From Corbicula japonica (Eukaryota > Mollusca > Bivalvia > Venerida > Cyrenidae), in contig JAZAYU010000014.1 in the NCBI GenBank assembly GCA_038501625.1, positions 372,001 through 436,000 on the forward strand: a stretch of DNA of 64,000 nt, in the 5' to 3' direction. Shown here in pieces: positions 49,861 through 63,771 of the stretch (position 1 is its first letter; each line of letters begins with the position of its first letter). A model generated the notes under the pieces. The model saw only the letters and a program-made list of their open reading frames with translations, made no database searches and was not told the DNA's origin. The position numbers were made by a program, and so were the translations under genes.

Positions 49861-50239
49861 CATGATGCCACGTGGTTTGTTATAACGACAAGAAAATAAA
49901 CATCGATTCAAATCTTCGAAGCCATGTAAATATTTTATTAGTTCATCATTTTCGACGAAATTTGGAACATTCCAAGGAGAAAATTTAAACACCACCCACT
50001 GTGATTCGGGGTAAATACTGATATTTTTTTATTATTCTATTTAAGTGTTCGCCTCGAATAACAGAAAAAAAGTTTGAAAAAGTGACAAATGAATTGACAA
50101 CCGTGGGTACTGTTTCTTTCCCCCGAGAATGCGCCAAATTTCGTCAAAAATTGTGAATTAATAAAAATGCTTCGAAGATGGTGTTTTTTTTTCTTGTTGT
50201 TATACCAAAAAATGACGTCAGAAACCACGTGGTATTACC
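49861..50239. repeat. Imperfect inverted-repeat element (~380 bp)
   Basis: The ends share CCACGTGGT (GCCACGTGGTTTGTTATAACGACAAG at left; the complement of the right end reads ACCACGTGGTTTCTGACGTC..GGTATAACAACAAG). TTCGAAG, TTCGACGAAATTTGG and CCAAATTTCGTC words are also mirrored about the centre. No coding capacity. Confidence 0.5.
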
Positions 50240-50607
50240 CCTAGAGACCATATTGTAAACGCGGTTTCGTAACCACGGTGTCCCGCCTCTATCAAACAAG
50301 ATAAAGACATGAAATTGCTTTCGTTTTCTTTCCTGACCTGTTATTCCTGAAAACAAGCCACAAACAGACCGAAGAGGCAGTTAATTCAGGGGCTTTGCCA
50401 GTTTTTTTCTAGTTGCAGGCCCATACAAGAGGTTTCAAGAGGCGATTGCCTCTTGTTAAGGGGGTCTAGGGGAAACCAGTGGAGATTCAAAATAGCAAAA
50501 TGTGCGTTCCAAAGTATTTTCAATGAAAATTATCAAAACAAACAAATATGAATTTGATTCGATAAAAATTTTACTGAGCCGATTAATCATGCATAAGCCA
50601 TGGGTGA

Positions 50608-53600
50608 AACTTGCAGACCCCGGCCTACAGTGCTCATAGTAACTACGACACCGGTTATGCCAACTTGTAGACCCGGGCCTACAGTGCTCATAGTAACTAC
50701 GCCACCGGTTATGCCAACTTGGAGACCCGGGCCTACAGTGCTCGTAGTAACTACGCCACCGGTTATGCCAACTTGTAGACCCGGGCCTACAGTGCTCGTA
50801 GTAACTACGCCACCGGTTATGCCAACTTGTAGACCCGGGCCTACTGTGCTCGTAGTGTCTACGACAACGGTTATGCCAACTTGTAGACCAGGGCCTACAG
50901 TGCTCATAGAACTACGCCACCGGTTATGCCAACTTGTAGACCCGGGCCTACAGTGCTCATAGTAGTTACGCCACTGGTTATGCCAACTTGTAGACCCGAG
51001 CCTACAGTGCTCAAAGTAACTACGCCACCGGTTATGCCAACTTGTAGACCCGGGCCAACAGTGCTAATAGTAACTACGCCGCCGGTAATGCCAACTTGAC
51101 AATGAAAATTATCAAAACAAACAAATATGAATTTGATTCGATAAAAATTTTACTGAGCCGATAAATCATGCATAAGCCATGGGTGAAACTTGTAGACCCC
51201 GGCCTACAGTGCTCATAGTAACTACGCCACCGGTTATGCCAACTTGTAGACCCGGGCCTACAGTGCTCGTAGTAACTACGCCACCGGTTATGCCAACTTG
51301 TAGACCCGGGCCTACTGTGCTCGTAGTGTCTACGACAACGGTTATGCCAACTTGTAGACCAGGGCCTACAGTGCTCATAGAACTACGCCACCGGTTATGC
51401 CAACTTGTAGACCCAGGCCTACATTGCTCATAGTAGCTACGCCACTGGTTATGCCAACTTGTAGACCCGAGCCTACAGTGCTCAAAGTAACTACGCCACC
51501 GGTTATGCCAACTTGTAGACCCGGGCCTACAGTGCTAATAGTAATTACGCCACCGGTTATGCCAACTTGTAGACCCGGGCCTACTGTGCTCATAGTAAGT
51601 ACGCCACCGGTTTTGCAAACTTGTAGACCCGGGCCAACAGTGCTCATAGTAACTACGCCACCGGTTATGCCAACTTGTAGACCCGGCGTACAGTGCTCAT
51701 AGTAACTACGCCACCGGTTATGCCAACTTGTAGACCCGGGCCAACAGTGCTCATAGTAACTACGCCATCGGTAATGCCAACTTGTAGACACGAGCCTACA
51801 GTGCTCATAGTAACTACGCCACTGGTTATGCAAACTTGTAGACCCGGCCTACAGTGGTCATAGCAACTACGCCACCGGTTATGCCAACTTGTAGACCCGG
51901 GCCTACTGAGCTCATAGTGACTACGCAACCTGTTATGCCAACTTGTAGACCCGGGCATACAGGTCTCAAAGTAACTACGCCACCGGCTACGCCAACTTGT
52001 AGACCCGGGCCTACAGTGCTCATAGTGACTACGCCACCGGTTATGCCAACTTGAGACCCGCGCCTACAGTGCTCATATTAACTACGCCGCCGGTTATGCC
52101 AACTTGTAGACCCGGGCCTACTGTGCTCATAGTAACTACGCCAACGGTTATGCTAACTTGTAGACCCGGGCCTACTGTGCTCATAGTAACTACGCCAACG
52201 GTTATGCCAACTTCAAGACCCGGGCCTACAGTGCTCATAGTAACTACGCCACCGGTAATGCCAACTTGTAGACCCGGGCATACTGTGCTCATAGTAACTA
52301 CGCCACCGGTTATGCCAACTTGTAGACCCGGGCCTACTGTGCTCGTAGTAACTACGCCATCGGTTATGCCAACTTGTAGACCCGGGCCTACAGTGCTCAT
52401 AGTAACTACGCCACCGGTTATGCCGTGTAGACCCGGGCCTACAGTGCTCATAGTAATTACGCCACCGGATATGCCAACTTGTAGACCCGGGCCTACAGTG
52501 CTCATAGTAACTACGCCACCGGTTATGCCAACTCGTAGACCCGGGCCTACTGTGCTCATAGTAACTACGACACCGGTTATGCCAACTTGTAGACCCGGGC
52601 CTACAGTGCTCATAGTAACTACGCCACCGGTTATGCCAACTCGTAGACCCTGGCCTACTGTGCTCATAGTTACTACGACACCGGTTATGCCAACTTGTAT
52701 ACCCGGGCCTACTGTACTCATAGTAACTACGCCACCGGTTATGCCAACTTGTACACCCGGGCCTACAGTGCTCATAGAAGCTACGCCACCGGTTATGCCA
52801 ACTTGTAGACCTGGGCCTACAGTGCTAAAAGTAACTACGCCACCGGTTATGCCAACTTGTAGACCCGGGCCTACATTGCTCAGAGTAACTACGCCACCGG
52901 TTATGCCAACTTGTAGACCCGGGCCTACATTGCTCAGAGTAACTAGGCCACCGGTTATGCCAACTTGTAGACCCGGGCCTACTGTGCTCATAGTAAATAC
53001 GCCACCGGTTATGCCAACTTGTAGACCCGGGCCTAAAGTGCTCATAGTAACTACGCCACCGGTTATGCCAACTTGTAGACCCGGCGTACAGTGCTCATAG
53101 TAACTACGCCACCGGTTATGCCAACTTGTAGACCCGGGCCTACAGTGCTCATAGTAACTACGCCATCGGTAATGCCAACTTGTACACACGAGCCTACTGT
53201 GCTCATAGTAACTACGCCACCGGTTATGCCAACTTGTAGACCCGGGCCTACTGTGCTCATAGTGACTACGCCACCGGTTATGCCAACTTGTAGACCCGGG
53301 CCTACAGGTCTCAAAGTAACTACGCCGACGGTTATGCCAACTTGTAGACCGGGGCCTACTGTGCTCATAGTAACTACGCCAACGGTTATGCTAACTTGTA
53401 GACCCGGGCCTACTGTGCTCATAGTAACTACGCCAACGGTTATGCCAACTTCAAGACCCGGGCCTACAGTGCTCATAGTAACTACGCCACCGGTAATGCC
53501 AACTTGTAGACCCGGGCATACTGTGCTCATAGTAACTACGCCACCGGTTATGCCAACTTGTAGACCCGGGCCTACTGTGCTCGTAGTAACTACGCCACCG

Positions 53601-56600
53601 GTTATGCCAACTTGTAGACCCGGGCCTACAGTGCTCATAGTAACTACGCCACCGGTTATGCCGTGTAGACACGAGCCTACAGTGCTCATAGTAACTACGC
53701 CACTGGTTATGCAAACTTGTAGACCCGGCCTACAGTGGTCATAGCAACTACGCCACCGGTTATGCCAACTTGTAGACCCGGGCCTACTGAGCTCATAGTG
53801 ACTACGCAACCTGTTATGCCAACTTGTAGACCCGGGCATACAGGTCTCAAAGTAACTACGCCACCGGCTACGCCAACTTGTAGACCCGGGCCTACAGTGC
53901 TCATAGTGACTACGCCACCGGTTATGCCAACTTGAGACCCGCGCCTACAGTGCTCATATTAACTACGCCGCCGGTTATGCCAACTTGTAGACCCGGGCCT
54001 ACTGTGCTCATAGTAACTACGCCAACGGTTATGCTAACTTGTAGACCCGGGCCTACTGTGCTCATAGTAACTACGCCAACGGTTATGCCAACTTCAAGAC
54101 CCGGGCCTACAGTGCTCATAGTAACTACGCCACCGGTAATGCCAACTTGTAGACCCGGGCATACTGTGCTCATAGTAACTACGCCACCGGTTATGCCAAC
54201 TTGTAGACCCGGGCCTACTGTGCTCGTAGTAACTACGCCACCGGTTATGCCAACTTGTAGACCCGGGCCTACAGTGCTCATAGTAACTACGCCACCGGTT
54301 ATGCCGTGTAGACCCGGGCCTACAGTGCTCATAGTAATTACGCCACCGGATATGCCAACTTGTAGACCCGGGCCTACAGTGCTCATAGTAACTACGCCAC
54401 CGGTTATGCCAACTCGTAGACCCGGGCCTACTGTGCTCATAGTAACTACGACACCGGTTATGCCAACTTGTAGACCCGGGCCTACAGTGCTCATAGTAAC
54501 TACGCCACCGGTTATGCCAACTCGTAGACCCTGGCCTACTGTGCTCATAGTTACTACGACACCGGTTATGCCAACTTGTATACCCGGGCCTACTGTACTC
54601 ATAGTAACTACGCCACCGGTTATGCCAACTTGTACACCCGGGCCTACAGTGCTTATAGAAGCTACGCCACCGGTTATGCCAACTTGTAGACCTGGGCCTA
54701 CAGTGCTAAAAGTAACTACGCCACCGGTTATGCCAACTTGTAGACCCGGGCCTACATTGCTCAGAGTAACTACGCCACCGGTTATGCCAACTTGTAGACC
54801 CGGGCCTACAGTGCTCAGAGTAACTAGGCCACCGGTTATGCCAACTTGTAGACCCGGGCCTACTGTGCTCATAGTAAATACGCCACCGGTTATGCCAACT
54901 TGTAGACCCGGGCCTAAAGTGCTCATAGTAACTACGCCACCGGTTATGCCAACTTGTAGACCCGGCGTACAGTGCTCATAGTAACTACGCCACCGGTTAT
55001 GCCAACTTGTAGACCCGGGCCTACAGTGCTCATAGTAACTACGCCATCGGTAATGCCAACTTGTACACACGAGCCTACTGTGCTCATAGTAACTACGCCA
55101 CCGGTTATGCCAACTTGTAGACCCGGGCCTACTATGCTCATAGTGACTACGCCACCGGTTATGCCAACTTGTAGACCCGGGCCTACAGGTCTCAAAGTAA
55201 CTACGCCGACGGTTATGCCAACTTGTAGACCCGGGCCTACAGTGCTCATAGTAACTACGCCACTGGTTATGCCAACTTGTAGACCCGGGCCTACTGTGCT
55301 CATAGTAACTACGCCACCGGTTATGCCAACTTGTAGACCCGGGCCTACAGTGCTCATAGTAACTACGCCACCGGTTATGCCAACTTGTAGACCCGGGCCT
55401 ACTGTGCTAATTATAGCTACATCACCGATTATGCCAACTTGTAGACCCGGACCTACTTTGAATATAGTAACTACGCCACCGGTTATGCCTACTTGTAGAC
55501 CCGGGCCTACTTTGCTCATAGTAACTACGCCACCGGTTATGCCAACTTGTAGACCCGGGCCTACAGTGCTCACATTAACTACGCCAACGGTTATGTTAAC
55601 TTGTTGACCCGGGCCTACTTTGCTCATAGTAACTACGCCACCGGTTATGCCAACTTGCAGACCCGGGCCTACTGTGCTTATAGTAACTACGCCAGCGGTT
55701 ATGCCAACTTGTAGACCCGGGCCTACAGTGCTCATAGTAACTACGCATCCGGTTATGCCATCTTGTACCCGGGCCTACAGTGCTCATAGTAACTACGCAT
55801 CCGGTTATGCCAACTTGTAGACCCGGGCCTATTGTGCTCATAATAACTACGCCACCGGCTATGCCAACTTGTAGACCCGGGCCTACAGTGCTCATAGTAC
55901 CTACGCCACCGGTTATGCCAACTTGTAGACCCGGGCCTACAGTGCTCATATTAACTACGCCACCGGTTATGCCAACTTGTAGACCCGGGCCTACAGTGCT
56001 CATAGTAACTACGCCACCGGACATGCCAACTTGTAGACCTGGGCCTACTGTGCTCATAGTAGCTACGCCACCGGACAAGCCAACTTGTTGACACGGGCCT
56101 ACAGTGCTCATAGTAACTACGCCACCGGTTATGCCAACATGTAGACCCGGCGTACAGTGCTCATAGTAACTACGCCAACGGTAATGCCAACTTGTAGACA
56201 CGAGCCTACTGTGCTCATAGTAACTACGCCACCGGTTATGCCAACTTGTAGACCCGGGCCTACTGAGCTCATAGTGACTACGTCACCGGTTATGCCAACT
56301 TGTAGACCCGGGCCTACAGGTCTCAAAGTAACTACGCCAACGGTTATGCCAACTTGTAGACCCGGACCTACAGTGCTCCTAGTAACTACGCCACTGGTTA
56401 TGCCAACTTGTAGACCCGCGCCTACTGTGCTCATAGTAACTACGCCACCGGTTATGCCAACTTGTAGACCCGGGCCTACAGTGCTCATATTAACTACGCC
56501 ACCGGTTATGCCAACTTGTAGACCCGGGCCTACTGTGCTCATAGTAGCTAAGTCACCGGTTATGCCAACTTGTAGACCCGGGCCTACTGTGCTAATATTA

Positions 56601-58440
56601 ACTACGCCACCGGTTATGCCAACTTGTAGACCCGGGCCTACTGTGCTCATAGTAGCTACGTCACCGATTATGCCAACTTGTAGACCCGGACCTATTTTGA
56701 TTATAGTAACTACGCCACCGGTTATGCCAACTTGTAGACCCGGGCCTACTTTGCTCATAGTAACTACGCCACCGGTTATGCCAACTTATAGACCCCTGCC
56801 TACAGTGCTCATATTAACTACGCCAACGGTTATGCCAACTTGTTGACCCTGGCCTACTTTGCTCATAGTAACTACGCCACCGGTTATGCCAACTTGTAGA
56901 CCCGGGCCTTCTGTGCTCATAGTAACTACGCCACCGGTTATGCCAACTTGTAGACCCGGGCCTACAGTGCTCATAGTAACTACGCATCCGGTTTTGCCAT
57001 CTTGTACCCGGGCCTACAGTGCTCATAGTAACTACGCATCCGGTTATGCCAACTTGTAGACCCGGGCCTTCTGTGCTCATAGTACCTACGCCACCGGTTA
57101 TGCCAACTTCAAGACCCGGGCCTACAGTGCTCATAGTAACTACGCCACCGGTTATGCCAACTTGTAGACCCGGGCCTACAGTGCTCTTAGTAACTACGCC
57201 ACCGGACATGCCAACTTGTAGACCTGGGCCTACTGTGCTCATAGTAGCTACGCCACCGGACAAGCCAACTTGTTGACACGGGCTACAGTGCTCATAGTAA
57301 CTACGCCACCGGTTATGCCAACTTGTAGACCCGGGCCGATAGTGCTCATATTAACTACGCCACCGGTTATGCCAACTTGTAGACCCGGGCCTACAGTGCT
57401 CATAGTAACTACGTCACCGGGTATGCCATCTTGTAGACCCGGGCCTACAGTGCTCATAGTAACTACGCCACCGGTTATGCCAACTTGTAGACCCGGGTCT
57501 ACTGTGCTCATAGTAACTACACCGCCGCTTATGCCAACTTGTAGACCCGGGCCTACTGTGCTCATAGTATTTACGCCACCGGTTATGCCAACGTGTAGAC
57601 CCGGGCCTACAGTGCTCATAGTAACTACGCAACCGGACGTGCCAACTTGTAGACCCGGGCCTACTGTGCTCATAGTAACTACGCCACTGGTTATGCCAAC
57701 TTGTATACCCGGGCCTACAGTGCTCATAGTAACTACGCCACCGGACATGCCAACTTGTAGACCCGGGCCTACTGTGCTCATAGTAACTACGCCACCGGCT
57801 ATGCCAACTTGTAGACCCGGGCCTACAGTGCTCGTAGTAACTACGCCACCGGTTATGCCAACTTGTAGACCCGGGCCTACTGTGCTCATGGTTACTACGC
57901 CACCGGTTATGCCAACTTGTAGACCCGGGCCTACAGTGCTCATAGTAACTACGCCACCGGTTATGCCAACTTGTAGACCATGGCCTTCTGTGCTCATAGT
58001 AACTACGCCACCGGTTATGCCAACTTGTAGACCCGGGCCTACTGTGCTCGTATTAACTACGCCACCGGTTATGCGAACTTGTAGACCCGGGCCTGCAGTG
58101 CTCATAGTAACTACGCCACCGGTTATGCCAACTTGTAGACACGGGCCTACAGTGCTCATAGTAACTACGCCACCGGTTATGCCAACTTGTAGACCCGGGC
58201 CTAATGTGCTCGTAGTAACTACGCCACCGGTTATGCCAACTTGTAAACACGAGCTTACAGTGCTCGTAGTAACTACTACACCGGTTATGCCAACTTGTAG
58301 ACCCTACAATGCTCATAGTAACTACGCCACCGGTTATGCCAACTTGTAGACCCTACAGTGCTCATAGTAACTACCCCACCGGTTATGCCAACTTGTAGAC
58401 CCTACAGTGCTCATAGTAGCTACACCAACGGACATGCCAA
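50608..58440. repeat. 54-bp satellite array, about 145 copies
   Basis: The unit is CCGGGCCTACAGTGCTCATA, then GTAACTACGCCACCGGTTAT, then GCCAACTTGTAGAC (54 bp). Most units contain CCCGGG and ACCGGT. Single-unit variants (AGTGCTCGTAG, GCCAACGGTTATGC, ACTGTGCTC) recur at an offset of 1,881 bp between about 51.83-53.3 kb and 53.71-55.2 kb, and at 1,239 bp between about 55.6 and 56.9 kb. The last three units lack CGGGC. The 18-codon period makes both strands open with motifs such as VTTPPVMPTCRPGPTVLI; no start context, splice sites or non-repeat coding flank support a gene. Confidence 0.95.
51098..51188. repeat. Internal copy of the satellite's unique left flank
   Basis: AATGAAAATTATCAAAACAAAC through GCATAAGCCATGGGTGAAACTT (51101 onward) repeats the flank at 50522-50608 almost base for base at an offset of 579 bp, splitting the satellite. 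The block of flank plus about nine units was duplicated in tandem. Confidence 0.85.
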
Positions 58441-60820
58441 AAAGACATACATGCCAAACTTTACTTTGAAGGAGAACTTCTACGATGATCTCAGTGAAGG
58501 ATCAAAGCACTGAAGGTACTGATGGGTGGCGTTTTAGAGTGATTGTCATGTCACATCATCTATAGATTGTGTGGAGTTTCCTATTAGAGGAGTATGAAGG
58601 AATTTTCGGATGGCACAGCAAAAATTTGCATGCCCGGCTTCTGCTTTATCAAGTTTTTATCTACAACAGATATCGGGCGGATGCTAATATCCAAGACTGA
58701 AGTCATATTGTGACAGGAAAAATAAATAATAAGTCAACCTTTGATTTGAAACTTTTAATTGACAAGAAAGAAGTGAAACACATGGAACAATAAAAAAAGT
58801 ACTTTAACTATGATGTAGGTGCTATTTGCACTATGATTTGAAACAATATTTATTGACTAGAAGGAAATAAAAGATATGCAAAAATAAAAATAATATGACT
58901 ATAAAGCAATTTAAAAAAAAGTATGTCAGAGCACTGCATCAAGCCTAATTAAATTGAAACGCTTTAAAGTTTCGTCAAAAGTTTACACTTCAGAGTCGTC
59001 TTTTTGTTTGAATGTCATGCTAATTACCGACTAGCTTTTTGGAAACTAAACTTGTTTGAAAACGTACCGTGTGCAAAAAAGTTTCATCATGGTTAATGGA
59101 TGATTTTATTTTATTTTTTTTTTGTTCTTTTCGAATAATATGACTATAAAGCAATTTTATAAAAATGAGTCAGAGCACTGCATCAAATCTAATTAAATGT
59201 AAACACTTTAAAAGTTTAAACGCTTTAAAGTTTCGCCTAAAGTTCACACTTTAAAGCTGTATTTTTGTTAAACCTTCAACTTGACTATTTAATATTTAAG
59301 CCACTAGATGGCTCTGGGGCAGGTTTTCATGGTATTTTTGACATGCTTCACATCTAAGGGCCCTTTTTCAAAATGTACAATAACCAAGAAGTATTTTCCC
59401 TAAAACCTTTTATATAACTTCTTTGCAACATTTCAAATTGACAGAGAAAAGTTTATGACAAAATGCATTTTATTGTAATTTGTGAGAAGAAAATTTGTTA
59501 ACTGTCAAAATTTGAAAATCCTGGGGATGAGTTTCTGGGGTCATGAACTGCAGATATTAAACAAATACACCTAGCAGTAAAGCTTGAAATAATACTCTTG
59601 ACAACTGTTGGAAGCTGATCAGTAATAATAGAGTTAAACAGCAGTTATTTGAACAATATATTTCATTAATATCCATGCTTATTGTTTAATAAATTTTCCC
59701 TCAAAATTCTGCATGAATGAAATTCCACACGAAGTTTGAGATAAGCTATCATCACCCCATTATTATTCTTGCAATTATCACTGGTAAATGTCCGAATGTC
59801 CCTTGAATAATGTATATTTATTACTGTTCCTATCTTGGCTTATCAGTACTAATTACAAGCAAAGCCCTCTGTTGAAAGCTGATCAGTGAACACTTAAGCT
59901 GCTGCGAGATAACCTGTTTACGTGATCGCTTGATGATACGGTCAAGATTTAGCACAGTACAGCACCGTCTACCGTCTCATAAACTCATTGAACCTACATA
60001 TACTGTATACATTATTCAAGGGAGCTAACTCTCTGGAGGTAAAATGATCGAATTTCACTTTTGGTAACCGCATTCAACTATATAAGTAGATAGAAACCGA
60101 GGTACCATTTTGATCATGTGACCAAAATTCACATGTAAAAACACTGGGCGGCGTAAAAACGTCCCCCCCCCCCCCCCCAATAAAGATAAATTCTCGTTTA
60201 CAGTAATTTCTCACTTACTAGATAGAAAAATATCTATTTTTAGCCGTGTGAGATTTCCTTATCTCGCATCAATCTCCTTCGCAGAGTTGTCGTTTCTTAC
60301 ATTCACTTTACATCTCTGCGAAAGGCTCAATGTCAAGATTTTTTACCAAACTAAGAAGGTTCGTTGTATACATAATCATAATTATGAAATTGAAAGCTTG
60401 AGGTAAACAAATGACAGAAATCTTCAATATCTTTCATTAAAACCGGAGAAACCCAAGCTATTTTGAATGTTAATGGTGAACTATTTCTTTGAGTTAAAGT
60501 AAAAGTAGTTGAAAGTAGTCCCAGTCTATAACAGAGGTGAATGTATTGAGCCGATAGTGTAAGAGGTTGAACACCAAATCACGCTGTATCTCTTCGTGGT
60601 TCATTCGAATGAAGTCCGTTTTAATATATGCTATCTTTTTCTCTTCATCTGGGGGCCTCTTAACCGTTAGAAATCCCCCCCCCCCCCATTTGCTACGTGT
60701 TTTTGAATAGATGAAATGTAGATCTTCACAGACATATATGGTTGTCTAGAAGTTAAGATGATAGAAATCATGTTAAATGTGCATTGAATATTGGGAATTT
60801 ATCATTGAGGTCTATGGGAA
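58441..60820. other. AT-rich spacer with one local direct repeat
   Basis: AATATGACTATAAAGCAATTT..GTCAGAGCACTGCATCAA..TCTAATTAAAT..CGCTTTAAAGTTTCG (about 58890-59010) recurs at about 59138-59265, offset near 247 bp. Poly-C runs lie at about 60163-60178 and 60676-60687. No gene seen. Confidence 0.45.
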
Positions 60821-60856
60821 TTGGATTTAGTTTGGTTCAACCTACAGGATGGGGAA

Positions 60857-60905
60857 TCACGTGACAAAAACATGGCCGCCAACCAAAAAATTCTTTCGGT
60901 TCGAG
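60857..60905 (+). other. Possible orphan first exon with E-box just upstream
   Basis: A palindromic TCACGTGA (60857-60864) lies 7 nt before ACATGGCC, a good start context. The short frame MAANQKILSVR runs to a good donor GAG|GTAAGTTTT (60906). No convincing downstream coding exon was found; the first plausible acceptor near 61633 would lead to an early stop. It may be a promoter remnant, a non-coding transcript or chance. Confidence 0.2.
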
Positions 60906-62080
60906 GTAAGTTTTTACTTGTTTCTCGCTTATTCCTAGACCATTTTAAATCAAATAAACACTTAAGTACCCCGTACACGAAGACAGATTGCATAGTGTAT
61001 TCCAAATTTTGCCAACTTTTGTAGTTTATGCGGTATTTCATGTACAGTGTTTGGCAGATTGCACTGCTCGGTGATAGGGTACACTTGGATCTTGATGAAA
61101 TCGTTCTTCTGGCAAGTTTTCGCAAGTGAGCTGATTGTTGCATGAAAAATTAGTTATATCCCGACAGACTGAATGTTGCCGGTGCAGACATATCCAGTTT
61201 CTATATGCAACTGATGTAAAAAAACGCAAAAATGGAAAATGATAGGGAACACTGGCCACGACGTTGGAGATAGGGAACACTTGTATTTTTGAGAAGCAAA
61301 CTGTTTGCCAATCCGAACGATCAGTTTGCGAATATTCCAAGCGAGTCCGTTGTATTTTTCAATAAAACATGGATAATTATTTCCTTTGTTTAAATTCTTA
61401 TGATTAGCTACGAAGTTTTTAGAAAGATGTATTATTTAACAAAACGGTCTTGCTTAGCTGGAAATGTAAATCTTAAGAGCCTATAACTTGCCCTAAGCTG
61501 GCTAATAAACATCTACAAGTAAGTTTCTGGTGTGAAATGTTTTTCAAGTTTTCTTAAATAATATGTTTGTTTATTCGAAGCTGCTGAATTAAAATAGAAT
61601 TTACAATCCATATATTTTTCTTCAAATTTCAGGGGTAACATAATAAAAACCTCCAAAACTCCAATATGTCCCAGAGTGCAAACAACGCAAAATGAATCGG
61701 GGACAGACGAGGCTTTTCAGAAAATACTTGTTTGTAATACTTTATTTTATGCATTCCAGTGAATCATACAATTTTATTTTAGCCTTTCATTGATTTATAG
61801 AATTTTCCCGGTGAAATAAAAGTGGTATTTCACTGTTTTCAAATAGTGGAATATCATTTTGTATTTTCACGTTGGTACCCAAAAGCACATAACATACCAA
61901 ATGAGAACGTTTAGAAAACGGGCTCAAATTTTTATATTTCACGTGATGATGTCACGTCATAAACAAGCGGTTTTGGCGCCAATTTTTGCAACTTTTCTGT
62001 CAAATTCACGGAAATTTTGCATTAAAAGCATTAAATAAAAAAATTGTTTTACCAGTGAAAGATGGAAATATATTTTACTT
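60906..62080. other. Spacer without recognised gene
   Basis: AT-rich; a second TCACGTGA lies at 61939-61946 next to GATGTCACGTCAT. A minus-strand frame of about 100 codons (61038-61340) has no recognisable domain. Confidence 0.35.
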
Positions 62081-62150
62081 GTGAACTCCGGAATTATATA
62101 TTTTCACTCATGGCTTCGCCACTCGTGAAAATACGAATTCAGGAGCTCAC
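62081..62150. repeat. 70-bp hairpin
   Basis: GTGAACTCCGGAATTATATA at the left pairs with the complement of GAATTCAGGAGCTCAC at the right; the inner arms TTTTCACTCATGGC/GCCACTCGTGAAAA fold around TTC. Confidence 0.75.
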
Positions 62151-62910
62151 TCGATATAGATCTAATATATTTCTTTATAACATACCTTCCGGTGTGGGAG
62201 TGTAATAACACTCGTTATATATTTTCGATATATAACTAGTTATATATCATTCATCCGCGTTATCAGCGATCAAAACAAATTTATGAAAATGACTTACTTT
62301 TTCCATTTGACCACTTCAGGCAAGCAAGCAGCTTCTATAAGGAACTTAAGCATTCCTTTTATTGATAATATCCACGGAAAATATAACTTTCTTACTCCGT
62401 ATGATAGACGAAAGTCTATGATGAAATTCAACAACAGCAAACAAAGCCAATTTCATTTCGTTTTAATCGAAAACAAAATGACCCAGACGCTGACATCGTT
62501 TTCAGAACATCGTCGGTGTGATCTTACAACATACCCGAAACAAAATCAAAACACTAGTAACACATTTTCAATCCAAATTATGAGTTTATATCCAGCAATT
62601 TTCAATGTTGTCATATGCCGCTGTGAAAGTTTACACAAATGACGTCATACAGTAGATCGATTTATTTTTTTTAAACACAACTTCAAAAGTCTAGAACTGG
62701 TAGATTCTTTTATCTAGACTCTAGCGCAGTTAATTTTATTTATTTATTTATTCTTGTTTTGGCAAATGGGAAAACGGTAGGATAAATTCTTTGGGGACTC
62801 GCTTATGTATCACCCGGTAAGACCGCATTACACACGTTTTAATTTCGCTCTACTAGGCGATAGAAAGGGACAATTCATGGATTTAGCTTGTTTTTCGGGG
62901 TATTTGATAA
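62151..62910. other. Spacer with a 119-codon open frame of unknown status
   Basis: The plus-strand frame 62283-62642 has no recognisable domain, signal peptide or splice support. A direct GATATATAACTAGTTATATATC palindrome lies at about 62228-62249. Confidence 0.35.
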
Positions 62911-63061
62911 AGAGGATACAACATGAGTGATCATTTTATACTGAAATTATTAAACTCGTCATCTAAATCGATATAAAACTCGGCAAAAGCCTCGTTTAAT
63001 ATCGATTTAGACGACTCGTTTAATAATTTCAGTATAAAATGATCACTCGTGTTGTATCCTC
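62911..63061. repeat. ~150-bp near-perfect hairpin
   Basis: AGAGGATACAACATGAGTGA..AATTTCAGTATAAAATGATCACTCG: arms 62911-62975 and ~62997-63061 are reverse complements with very few mismatches, folding around AAAACTCGGCAAAAGCCTCG. Confidence 0.88.
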
Positions 63062-63152
63062 TATATAATACATACCTTACTATTTATAGTAACAAATTCA
63101 TATAGTAACTTTGGCTATTATTGTCCAGACCGGGGCATTATCATATAATCGG

Positions 63153-63197
63153 CCCTCACGCGAGGGCTGATATCATGATATCAGCCCTCGCGTGAGG
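63153..63197. repeat. Perfect ~44-bp palindrome
   Basis: CCTCACGCGAGGGCTGATAT runs into its exact reverse complement with no loop, centred near 63175. Confidence 0.9.
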
Positions 63198-63771
63198 AGC
63201 GCGCGAGGTCATAATATTTCCGTTTTGTTTTCAATCGTAAAGAAATCATCTATTTAAACAGAAGCTTTGGAATGATTAAAACTAAAACTGAAATGTACGT
63301 ACCAGAGAAATATCCCGATTTAAAATCACGTTTCCTCCAAAAAATTGTTCTTATCGTTTTCTCCAAACATACTTCCGGTAGAATAAAGCCTATTACAGTA
63401 TTAGGTGAAGATTATCGAAGCTCGCAGCAGTGGTATAAGTATGAAACACTCTTAAATCATAGCCTTTACAAACTCATACCACGTTAAACACTTCATTATT
63501 AGAACATATTCCGTCCTGTCCAATGATTTTGCAATGAAGTTCTTGTTTAAAAGCAAAAAGAAAAAGAAACATTCAACCGACAGTGATTTGCTTTGTTTGA
63601 AAAGTAAACATTCGTCGAATTACATCACATGTTAAACTTAAATGACGTAATACTTGAATCGTGACGTAGTGCTCGTTCAATTAACAAGTGCTCGCTCAAG
63701 AAGCTGAGTGAACATTTTATAAAAAGATGTCCAAATAGATGTCTCTAAAGGTATGTATTATAGACGTTAAA

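Noticed and set aside
50587..58349. Long open frames on both strands giving VTTPPVMPTCRPGPTV- and STVGPGLQVGITGGV-type peptides
   Set aside because: They follow from a 54-bp satellite unit divisible by 3; no start context, splice signals or unique coding sequence supports a protein.
62283..62642. 119-codon plus-strand frame
   Set aside because: AT-rich composition and no recognisable motif; length is within chance for this much sequence.
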